Both the position numbers and the translations under genes were made by a program. Shown piece after piece: positions 12,401 to 24,400 of a stretch of DNA of 64,000 nucleotides. The DNA is from Macrosoma leucophasiata (lineage: Eukaryota > Arthropoda > Insecta > Lepidoptera > Hedylidae): assembly GCA_036365455.1 (NCBI GenBank), contig JAWQUS010000011.1:3430001-3494000 (forward strand), given 5' to 3'. Every line of letters starts with the position of its first letter. Position 1 is the stretch's first letter. Below the pieces are notes generated by a model that saw only the letters and a program-made list of their open reading frames with translations, was not told where the DNA came from and searched no databases.

Positions 12401-15400
12401 AAAAATATATTTCACAAGCATGTGTTAATGCGAAATAATATATAAAAAAACAAAATATCGTGGTGCAACCCAGGCTAAGATACGTGTGATCTATGTAACC
12501 TATTGCTTATTAGCGGGATCCAGTGCTAAACGAGCGCAGCGAGGCTAGAGCATGGAGGATTGAGGAGGGGAGTAGCCCCTCCCGGGAGGGAGGTCCTCGG
12601 GGAGAGATCCCTTTATTATTATTATAAAAGTCATATTCAAAGTATTGTAATTTTTTATTGCATTATGTTATTAATAAGGATATCACTTTCGTCTGTTTCC
12701 AGTCTTGTTTTTGAATGTGCACGTTGGTGTGACAGTTCAATTATACATGTTGGAGCGCCTGTAGTTTTAATTATTTTTATGTCCAGCCTTATTGCAGCAT
12801 TTTATTAACAGGCGTTTATGAATGACTACAAGTTAATGTCGATTTGTACTCGTCACTCTCGCTGTCCGTACTTTGTTCGTACAAATTAAAATTGTAAAGG
12901 AAGAAACCTGCATTTAATTATAATTACCACAATTAAGAAGAAACCCTGGAAACCCTACATGGTCCTGGATCGCAGCCGGATTTGATTCAAAAGGGAAAAA
13001 ATTGGCGATATTGAAATTAAAAAGAAGTGATTTGCGTGTTGAGGTTAGAAGCCGGTGTTAAAGTTAACATTATTTTACCCAGCACTCGATCAGGTATTCG
13101 GTATTAAGTATAAATTAGCGTAATTTTCGGCATAAAAGATTGGTAAATTTTGTATTTATATGTAATTAATTAGTATTCCTAATCTGTTGTGTACCTACTT
13201 GTAATTAAGTTAAAGGCAGTTGTTAACATCAATAGTTAATTAAAATTAGGTTTGTTACGTATTGTTTTCCCGTAATAAAATTGTTATATTTTATCAATTC
13301 CAGGTTGATTTCACTTACCGACTCCCAAATGGCTGACCGTGAGAAGGATTTAATTAAAAAACGAGCGAGTTACAAAGGCCGTTGACAATTTTCACGAATT
13401 ATATTGAAGCCCTGTGTGAAAAGACAATAACTAATCAAGATGCTACAGAATTACAATTGCGTGTTGGTAAGATGGAATCGTTGTACGAACAATATGATGA
13501 TACCCAGTTAGCTTTAGAATGCTTAGATAATGCTGACGGACAGTACTCTGAGCGTTCAGATTTTGAGTCTCTTTATTACAAGTCGTTGGCTAAGGCTCAA
13601 AATCTATTAATTAAATATAATTCTAATAATGATACACATAGTGACAAGGGGTACTCGCATGTAAATAATCGTAGCCTCGTTAAATTACCTACCATAAATT
13701 TACCTAAATTCAGCGGTTCATATAACAATTATCTTGAGTTTCGCGACAGTTTTATAAGTCTCATTCACTCTAATGATGAAATTGATGACATAAATAAATT
13801 TCACTATTTGAGGTCATGTTTGGAGAATGCTGCCGCGGTGGTGATCCAATCAATTGAGTTTTCGGCTAGTAATTATGCTGTAGCTTGGAAACTGCTGTGT
13901 GACAGGTATGATAACAAACGCTTGCTTGTACAGAATCACGTATCTGCTTTATTTCATATTGAAACTGTTACAAAGGAGTCTTCAGTTTCATTAAAACATT
14001 TAATTGACACTGTAAACAAAAACCTGCGAGCATTACAATCATTGGGCGAACCGGTTAACCATTGGGACACACTCTTAATTTACATAATATCTTATAAGCT
14101 AGATCAAAAAACCTACCGTGAATGGGAAGAGGCCAAAGGTCGCATCGATAAAGATAGCTCAATTACGTTTGACATTTTTATGCAGTTCTTGCGCGCTCAC
14201 GCTGATTTAATTGAAACGCTGGAAGTGAGTCGTAATAAAGAATATTCTTGTTCGAATAAATCTATCCCTAAATTAAAAAGCATGATATCGGTGCGTAATT
14301 CTAGCACAGAATCGGCAACTAAGACTTGTGTGAAATGCAACGGGGATCATAAACTAATTAATTGTCCGCAATTTCTCGCATTAAGTAGTGATGCAAGATT
14401 AAAATTATTACCGAGTTTTAAAGTATGTTTTAATTGTTTGCAAACCGGTCATTTTGCTAATCATTGTAAGAAGCCGGGTTGTAAAGTGTGCAAGCGCAAA
14501 CATAATACAATCGTTCACGTAGCTTCACACAAGTCGACAGGTAGCTCGCCGTCCAGTGTAGGTATTTATGATAACGACAAGGCATGCGTACCGTCGCCTT
14601 CTGCTTGTCATGACGCTAGTGATGTAGCCTTGTCAGTGAAAGTTGCATTTTCACATAATATTAAACACTGTGAAGTGTTATTGTCGACCGCTTTAATTAA
14701 ATTGTATGATACTAACAATCGCGAACATATTGTTCGCGCAGTACTCGATAGTGGTAGTACATCATGTCTTATTACAGAAAGACTTTGCCAACGATTGAAT
14801 CTGGTAACAACACAGATAGATAGATCGATTTTAGGTATAAACAACGTTATTTCTCACGTCGGCAGAACATGCCGTGTTTGTATTAAGTCGCTAAATGATA
14901 GCTTTAGCACGGACCTTCATTGTTTTGTTTTGCCATTAATTACTGGTAATGTACCGAGTCGTGAAATTAATCTATCTGATTTTAAGATACCGTCTAATAT
15001 TTGTTTAGCTGACCCTACGTTTTATAAGCCCGGTGATATCGATATTTTATTGGGTGCTGATCTTTTCTGGGATTTATTAGGATCACAGAAAATAAAGCCA
15101 GGTTATGGCACACCTGTACTATATGAGACACGATTAGGTTGGATTGTATCGGGTCCTATATTAAATCACAATAGTGCAGAGATATCGAATGATATCAAGT
15201 GTCATTTTACAAAGGTTAGTTCTGGTAATACTGTTAATAATAATATAGATAATATTCGAAACGATTTAACTCGTTTTTGGCAGTTAGAGGAGATAAATTC
15301 TAAGTTATCTTATTATTCACCGGAAGAAAAAATGTGTGAACAACATTTTATTAATAACACTTCACGTTGCAATGATGGCCGTTTTTCTGTTCGCATTCCA

Positions 15401-18400
15401 TTGAAACAGAATCCTGATGTTTTAGGAAATTCTTTTCAACGGGCTTCGCAGTGCTTGTTATCATTGGAACGTAGGCTAAAGGCCAAGCCTGAATTAAGTA
15501 AAATGTACTACGATTTTATGTCGGAGTATCAGGCTTTAGGTCATATGTCTGAAATTGAACATCGCGATTTGAAGAGGCAAGATCATAATTCATATTTTAT
15601 TCCACATCACGGAGTACTTCGTGAGAGTAGTACCACCACGAAGCTTCGTGTAGTGTACAATGCAAGTGCACTTACAACATCAGGGGTCTCTTTAAATAAC
15701 ATACAAATGGTAGGTCCTACGGTTCAGGACGATTTGCTGTCTATACTTCTCAGATTCAGACAACACAAATACATTTTGTCTGCGGATGTGGAGAAAATGT
15801 ATAGACAGATATTGGTCCATCCGTTAGATAGGCATTTGCAGAAGATACTCTGGCGTGACAATGTTAATGAACCGGTTAAACATTACCAGTTGAACACTGT
15901 TACCTATGGAACAGCCAGTGCTCCATACCTTGCCACGCGATGTCTTAAGCAGATAGGTCTAGAATGTAAAAATAATCTTATTGGTCAAATTATTATGCAC
16001 GACTTTTTTGTCGACGATTTACTAACAGGTTGTGATGATTTGATTACCTTACAAACTATACGTAAGGATGTTACCGATGCACTAGCATCAGCTGGTATGC
16101 CATTAAGAAAATGGAAATCAAATGCGTTTCAGGTGATATCTGAAACTGCTAAAATGTCACTTGATTTAAATATTGGATCTCATGAGCCCAGCAAGTTGTT
16201 AGGTCTTGGCTGGCATGCAGATTCTGATGAACTCTGCTTTCCAATAAGTGATGTTATTCCAAATGGCAATACCAAGCGTAATTTACTGTCACTAATTGCA
16301 CAGATCTTTGACCCTTTGGGTCAGTTAGCGCCAGCTGTTATTAAAATGAAAATGTTACTCCAAAAACTCTGGTTAGATAAATTATCGTGGGATGAGCCCT
16401 TATCGCCAGAAATTAGTAAGCGTTGGAGTGACATTACTAAAACGTTGTCATTATTAAAATATTTGCGTTGTCCTAGATTAGTTCTTTGTGATTCGTACAC
16501 CATGATAGATTTGCATATATTTTCAGATGCATCTGAAAGCGCATATGGTGCTTGTGTGTACGTTTGGAGTATCAACAACCGAAGGGAAGTCATGGTCCGG
16601 TTATTGATTGCAAAAAGCCGAGTAGCCCCTATCAAGCCTACGACTATACCGAGACTGGAGTTGTGTGGTGTTTTGTTGGCAGCTCGACTACAAGAGAAAG
16701 TTAGAAGCTCACTGCGACTTAAAATCAACCAGGTTTATTTCTGGACGGATTCAACCATAGTGTTGGGATGGTTACAGATGTTGCCTTCTAGACTTCAGCC
16801 ATTTGTACGCAACCGCGTAGCTGAAATTCTAGAAAAGGCGGGTAACGCTACGTGGAAACACGTCCCAACCAATAAGAACCCTGCAGATCTAATATCTCGC
16901 GGTTTGGATATTAGTTCACTGCGTGATTCACACTTATGGTGGTCCGGACCTGGGTTTTTAAAACTAGACCAGTCGCAATGGCCTTCTCAATCCATGCATA
17001 AGGTAGCATCACTACCAGAAACTAAACCTGAGATCTCATTAAATGTTGTTGATAGTCAGAATCACAAGTTTTATAGATTTTAGTCGTTTTTCAAATTTGT
17101 TACGTTTAATCCGTTCGGTAACATATGTTTTGCGATTTGTTAAAGCCTGTAAAAAGAAACCTGTAGTAACAGTTTTTCTTTCAAATGAAGAATTAAATAA
17201 TTCATTAAATTTAATCATTTCAAAATGTCAAGAAGAATCGTTTTCAGAATATAAATTACTTATAAATAAAAACAGTATTCCTAAAAAGAGTTCATTACAT
17301 AAATTTAATATTTTTATTGATGATAATCGAATAATGCGCGTTGGAGGCCGACTTGATCATTCGGATTTTTCTTATGCTAAAAAGCATCCAATTATTTTAC
17401 AGTCCACTCATGAGTTCACTAAGTTGCTTTTTAATTATGAGCATAAGAAATTAATGCATGCAGGTCCGCAGTTACTTTTAGCTTCTATCAGAGATACTTA
17501 TTGGCTATAGGCCAATAGGTGGTAGAAATCTAGCTAAAGCTACCTATCATAAGTGTGTGCGATGTAGTCGAATATCAGGTAAAATTATAACTCCTTTGAT
17601 GGGAAATTTACCGCGGCAGCGTATTGTTTCAGATGGTTACGCGTTTCAAAACGTAGGAGTTGATTACGCAGGTCCCATTATGAGCGCAAGCCGTCAAGGT
17701 CGAGGGTGCAGAATTGTGAAGGTTTACATAGCTATTTTTATTTGTTTTGTTACGAAAGCCGTTCATTTAGAGCTGGTAGGAGATTTGACGAGTAACAATT
17801 ATTTAGCAGCGTTAAAGAGGTTCGTGTCGCGTAGGGGGATGCCCAATGATATTTATTCTGACAATGGTACTTCATTTGTTGGTGCGTACAATGACCTATC
17901 TAAATTTTTAAAGACGCATAGTAATTCTTTAGGCGAAAGTATTGCTAATGAACGCATAAATTTCCATTTTATACCAGCTTACTCACCTCATTTTGGCGGA
18001 CTTTGGGAGGCCGGCGTGAAGTCAACCAAATTTCATTTGCGACGAGTGTTGGGACAATGTAACTTAACCTACGAAGAACTTTACACCGCACTAACGCAAA
18101 TCGAAGCAGTTTTGAACTCCCGACCACTATCGCCACTGTCATCGGATCCAGCGGACTGTACACCCTTGACTCCCGGACACTTTTTGATTGGGCGCTCACT
18201 TACGTCTTTGCCACAGCCAAACTACAAGGATCATTCTACTTCTCATCTAACTCGGTTTCAACGTATCGAAAGGCTACGCCAGCATTTTTGGGAAAGATGG
18301 AGTAAAGAGTTCGTTTCCGAACTGCAGCAAAGAGTCAAATGGCGTTCCTTCAAAGATGGGTTAAAATTAAACTCATTGGTGGTTGTGAAGGAAGATGACC

Positions 18401-21400
18401 TTCCACCCTTGAAATGGAGACTGGGTAGAGTCATTGGAGTTCACCCTGGAGCTGACGGGATTGTTCGTGTGGCCGACATCCGGACATCTGCGGGCACCAT
18501 CCGTAGATCGTTTAACAGGATATGCCCGTTACCTGTATCATCCTCTTGTTGAAAGAAAGTCTTTCAACGCCCGGGGGCATGTTGGAGCGCCTGTAGTTTT
18601 AATTATTTTTATGTCCAGCCTTATTGCAGCATTTTATTAACAGGCGTTTATGAATGACTACAAGTTAATGTCGATTTGTGCTCGTCACTCTCGCTGTCCG
18701 TACTTTGTTCGTACAAATTAAAATTGTAAAGGAAGAAACCTGCATTTAATTATAATTACCACAATTAAGAAGAAACCCTGGAAACCCTACAATACATAAT
18801 AAATAACACAGTTCTTTCCTTTTTTAAGGCAGAAGTGAAGTTAATTAATTGATTGACGCACCGTTCAGGAATTGACAACTTACGTCACAGAATAGCGTGC
18901 GTAAAGTGCGGTTATGTTAATACTTTACGCATCATGTAGAAATAGGCAACTTAAGTCACGGAAAAACGTTCGTAAAGTGCGGGTTTAGGTCACGCTGTGC
19001 TATAAATATAAAGTAAACTACGTCACGCCCAACGCTAAATTTTTCCTTCTCTCTCCCGCTTCGTCAATCAATATCTATTTACAGTATCCGCCAAGAGATA
19101 TTGCTGCATTGAGCGTAGGAAAGAAACAATCGGCTAGTTTCGACTTCGAAGAGCATTTTCTCCGTTGCACACTGCCTACGTAAGCATTGATAGTGCGACA
19201 TTGGTCAAAATTTGATCAAAATCGTTGACAAACATCACATAGGTAGTGTGCGAAAGAGATAACGCTCTACAGGTCTGAAATAAGTCGAAGTCTTCTTCCT
19301 ATGTGCAATATTTATAGTTGGATACTGTAAGTTGGTTTAAGAATTGTATTACTTTATATATTATACTCTATAATACTAACTACTCTACAATCAACAAATT
19401 TTAATGCAACTCATGACAGTATTGTAAATTGATTTAAGTAACTTTTGACGTGACAACGTCTTAAATTAGGTTGCGGCTCGGAGTCACTCATGAAAAAGTG
19501 TAACGCCCGGTAACTTAACGATGAGTCACCGAACGAGAGAGAGGCCTGCCGGACCGGCGAATGCCTTTCTACCGAGAAAAAGACGTTGTCACGTAAAATC
19601 TTCGCCCGTAAAACCGACTTTACAGGCAACCAGTTTTTTTTTTAAATAAGGAAATAAATAAAGGCTATAATAATAATAACTGTAAGTTGGTTACCTGCAG
19701 GTCGTGTATTTGTATCTGATATTTGTGCAGCGCGGCTTGCACCGCCGATATGGTGCTCTCGGCGAACGCCGTCGCGTTCCCACCTGAAGTTACACCGCGC
19801 TTTGGTGATCTGCAACTGTATTTTTTTTTTTTTTTTTTTGTGTAATAAAAGTGGCAAACAAGCGTGCAGTTCACATTGATGTTAAGTGATGACTGCAGCC
19901 TATAGACACCCACACAATGACCAGACGTCAAAATGCAGATGCGCTGCCACTCCTGAGGCATTAGGTGTTATGCCTCTGTGCCGGAAATTACAGAGCCGAC
20001 CGGAACACGATAGTGCTGAACACTACCATTTAGCGGCAAGTATATTAGGTAATGCGGTGGTGCCTACGCCCTCGAGCTCCGTCACTGGAGCTCTACCACC
20101 AGTAAAAAATAGTAATTTATTTAACATTTTTTACACATTAATAAGTCATACCCAAGAGGGTTTCATGATGCACTTAGATTTTGATATATTATTACCATCT
20201 GTACTTCACATCTAATAATATATGCAATAAATTAAATGAATTGAAAAAATCCAACATCAACTAAATATAGCACTTATTACCACGATATAAGGTGCCATGT
20301 GATCAAGCCGACCAGTTTTCTGATAACATAAGGCGGAAAATCGAAAATCGTCAATTACAAGAATAAACAGAACTGTCAGAGGGTGCAAAACTTAACCTAA
20401 AAAATATCTGTCAGATGATAAGGGAATCCGTCAAACCCTGGCAACTTTAACAATGTCAGAATATATGTTGTTGCAACGCATCCTGCTTGATGATTTACAT
20501 TTGACAATAACCGTAACTTTAACAAATATTTTGGTGCAACCGAACCTAAGCCTGGGTTGCACCACGATATTTGTTAAAGTTAAAGTTATCGTAACATTTC
20601 ACATCCTTGTCTAACCTGAACAGATTTCTATAGGTTAGAAAAGGATATGAAATGTTACAATAACTTAAACAAATACCGTGGTGCAACCTAGGCTTAGTGT
20701 ACGACACACCAAGCGATTTCCACTCTGTCATCCAGCGCTAGAGATCCGTGTAGGTAGGTACCCGTATTTTGACAAAGAGCGTAGAAAGAGTCACTGGCCA
20801 CGTTTCACTAAACGTAAACGCAACGCCTACGCCGCAACCCCTACGACCACGACCGCTGATATTGCCGTTCCGCTGGCGTAAAAAGGCCGCAAAAGTTGTC
20901 GGCGAATCTTATAAGTGGAACGCACATCTTAGTCGCTGCGTGCTCGCAATATGGAGGCATGCTGAAATTGTTCTTTTTTCGAATTCCCGCTACGTTTTAG
21001 TGAAAGCCCACTCCGATCCACCAATATTTTGTGGATGAAGTGGGCGCGATGCGGTCGACGTTATGACATTATGACGACTAACGATCGCTTGCGACGACCA
21101 CGGGCCTCGGGTGGAACGATACAGAGGGCGTTACAATTGTTGCAGTCGTTTAGTGGAACGCACCCACTGTATAGAAATAGAAAATATTTTTATTTCGAAT
21201 AGATCTTTACAGATAATTTCAAAACGTCAATAAATCATCAAATACCTAGAGTGAATAACCATTACATATAGTAAAAGCAAAATCATATACTAATAGTAAA
21301 TTAAAAATAAGAATTTAAACTACTTGGTTAAAACATAATAATCACAAAATTTTTCAATTCCTTCAATGATGATAAATGAAGAAAAAGAAAAACTTATTCG

Positions 21401-24400
21401 TCAAGATCAAAGTTATTCACTTAGCAGAGTTCCAAGTGCAGTCACTACTGAGAAGAACTCCGCTACCCAACAAACTCAGTAAGAGCTCTTTTAAATGAGA
21501 GCTTAAATCTAGTACAGATTATCGTAAAAAATCAAATAATGTGAATAGGTATACAGACCTGTCGGTGAGCAGCGTGGCGGCGGCGGCGGGCGCCACGTCG
21601 CTCTCGGAGTCGTGGATGAGGGCGCGCGCCACCTCCTCCAGCGCCGCGCGCATCACGCCCGCCTCCGAGCACACTGCCTCTGCACACTCGCAGCGCTCCT
21701 CCTGTATTAAAATGAAATTAAAAAAAAAAAAATTAAGTAATTTTTGGCGCAAACCTTGAAAGATGGGTGCTCTTATTTTATTTCATTTTCTTGTTGTATT
21801 TTTGAGTTATATTAAATAAAGTTGGTGGCATTTTGTTTGATATAAGCTTATTATAGTGCTCGTGTATAGTGAAATATAATAACAGTGCGAAAACACGTTT
21901 TTTCGGGTTGCCTCCAAAACTTCATTGTAAATGTTCTGGTAAAGTAGCCATCGCTTTACTAGAATTACTGACTGTGACTGACTGATGGACTGATAAATTG
22001 ACTGACGACTCTGACTTTTACGTTGCTTAATACGAATACGAAATATCATTTTACTTGACACTGGTAATATGCAAAACAAGCGATGCCATAAAATTAAATT
22101 TAAAAAACAAATAATTTAGCCCTTCAGCGAGTTTCCCTGCGTGCCACCATCCCCCCAATTCGACCAAACCCCCGACGCTTCGGCAGCAGATAGGCCCGGG
22201 GAAGGAGGGTTGCACCTCGACCCCCGAACCATCCCCTTCCTCTGTTACGCTTCACGTGCGGAGGGAGGGATGATGATTATTAGTAGTATTAAAGTGATTG
22301 AACTGGCTCAGTATGTTAACACTGTCAATAGTAGCACAAAACATAGAGAGTTTTGAAGATCAGTTCCATATGAATTGTGCATGAGAGACACTCAATGTCT
22401 ATAAAAACTTACCTTCAATGAATTTGTCAGCTATTTATTCTTGATCATGTTTTATTTAATGAGATAAATCATCTTTCTTCGTCAGCTCCTATTATAATAG
22501 GTTGGGGAAAAAGTCTTTTCGCATTTTTTTTTTTATTCTCCATTTAAAGAGTTTGGTCAAAGACCATGACGCTCTATACGTTCACATGAATTACATTCTT
22601 CATTTAAAAAAAATAATTAAACAACATCAGCTCATTGATAATTGATATAGTTGCAACAGTATTCTGGCGTCATCCGTAGTAGGATCTGCCGGGACACTGT
22701 TGCAATGTCCTATTTCTAATGAAGCCCTGCGATGAGCCTCACCTCGAACACATTCAACCAAAATATGGTATACGTCTTCCTCTTTTCGCACTGTAGTATT
22801 TGTATCTGGCTGGTTTTGGTATCATTGAAAGTTAACATTTTAAAGAACATAATTCCAAATTCAAATTAGGCAAATGTGTGATTTTCATTTGTTTTTCGTA
22901 CTGTCAAGATAAGTGAATCTAATGAAGAAATTCGATACATTTTTAAATTTTACTACAAAAAATGCAACGCAAGCCGCGAAAAAAATTTGCGATGTTTATG
23001 GAACTAGTGCAGTCTGCGTCTGTGAGAGTAGCACAAATTTGGTTTAAGCGTTTTCAATCCGGAAATTTTGATGTCAAAGATGCACCTCGCTCTGGTCGCC
23101 CTATTACGGATAAAATGGATGCCATTTTTGAAAAAGTGGAGCAAGATCGACATATCAGTAGTTACAACGTAGCTGAAGAACTGAGAATTGATCACAAAAC
23201 AGTTTTGGCGCATTTGAAAAAAGCTGGGTACAAAAAAAAGCTCGATATTTGGGTACCTCACGAGCTCACTGAAAGAAACCTAATGAACCGTGTACTCATT
23301 TGTGATTCTTTATTACGACGTAATGAAACCGAATCATTTTTGAAGAAGCTGATAACTGGTGATGAAAAGTGGATCACGTACGACAAGAACGTGCGAAAAA
23401 GGTCGTGGTCAAAGGCCGGTCAGGCTTCACAGACTGTGGCGAAACCCGGGTTAACTCGCAATAAGGTGATGTTGTGTGTGTGGTGGGATTGGAAGGGCAT
23501 TATTCATTATGAGCTATTACCACCAGGCAGGACTATCGATTCTGAACTCTACTGCGAACAACTGATGAGATTAAAGCAAGAAGTTGAGAAAAAGCGGCCG
23601 GAATTGATCAACAGAAGGGGTGTGGTTTTTCATCATGATAACGCTAGACCTCACACATCTATAGCCACTCAGCAAAAATTAAGAGAGTTTGGCTGGGAGG
23701 TGTTAATGCATCCGCCGTATAATCCTGACCTTCAGATTCCACCTGTTTCGGTCTCTTCAGAATTCTTTATGCAATGTTAGGTTAACATCACGAGAGGACT
23801 GCCAAATCCACTTGTCGCGGTATTTTGATGAGAAGTCCCAAAATTTTTATAGCAATGGGATCATGTCCCTACCTACAAGATGGCAAAAGGTTATCGAACA
23901 AAATGGTACATACATACTTTAGTTAAATTTAAATAAACTATATTAAAAAATGTTTTGAATTATCTTAAAAAATGCGAAGAAACTTTTTAACCAATCAATA
24001 TTATATGCCATTGGCAGATCTTTACAAACTATTTAAAGAAAATTGAAGTTTTTGACGTGATAACGTCTTCTATATCGATAAATGCACGAAAAAGTTTCAC
24101 GTTCCGTCTTAGAAGAGCGTGCAAGCGAGAACGCGGAACAAGAGATAGAAGCACGATTGGCCTTCTCGTTCAGCTTTTGATGCATATTATCATGTAAAAT
24201 TATCCGTAAACCGACTTTACAGACAGCCATTTTTTTATTCCCTTAATTTTTAAGGCAATATATATTTGTTAAACTTATTAAGTATCAATAAATTGAAGTA
24301 ATAAGTTATCAACGTACAAATATACGTATGAAAGCAGTAACTCACCAAACCCTGCAATTCTCCCAAGAGACGTTGTATACGAGCGTCGCGCTCCCTTAGC

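Larger units (their letters stand above)
11088..12477. mobile_element. MITE-F interrupted by a 1.2-kb nested insertion
   Basis: The left part (11088-11229) and right remnant (about 12452-12477, ATCGTGGTGCAACCCAGGC) belong to the palindromic MITE-F, whose ends read GCCTGGGTTGCACCACGAT. The join repeats AACAAATATCGTG on the left and AACAAAATATCGTG on the right, as a target duplication. The insert holds tRNA-like SINE-E sequence, a Rep-G-type LINE tail (11514-12200) and a hairpin. Confidence 0.75.
12748..18791 (+). mobile_element. Bel/Pao LTR retrotransposon, nearly intact but frame-broken
   Basis: 6044 bp between two 212-bp LTRs, flanked by the 5-bp target duplication ATACA (12743-12747 and 18792-18796). 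The internal region carries a gag-like N-terminal domain, zinc knuckles, aspartic protease, reverse transcriptase, RNase H and integrase in Bel/Pao order. It sits antisense in the rootletin intron. Coding is interrupted near 13380, 17080 and 17510, so this copy looks non-autonomous although the LTRs differ at one base only. Confidence 0.95.
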
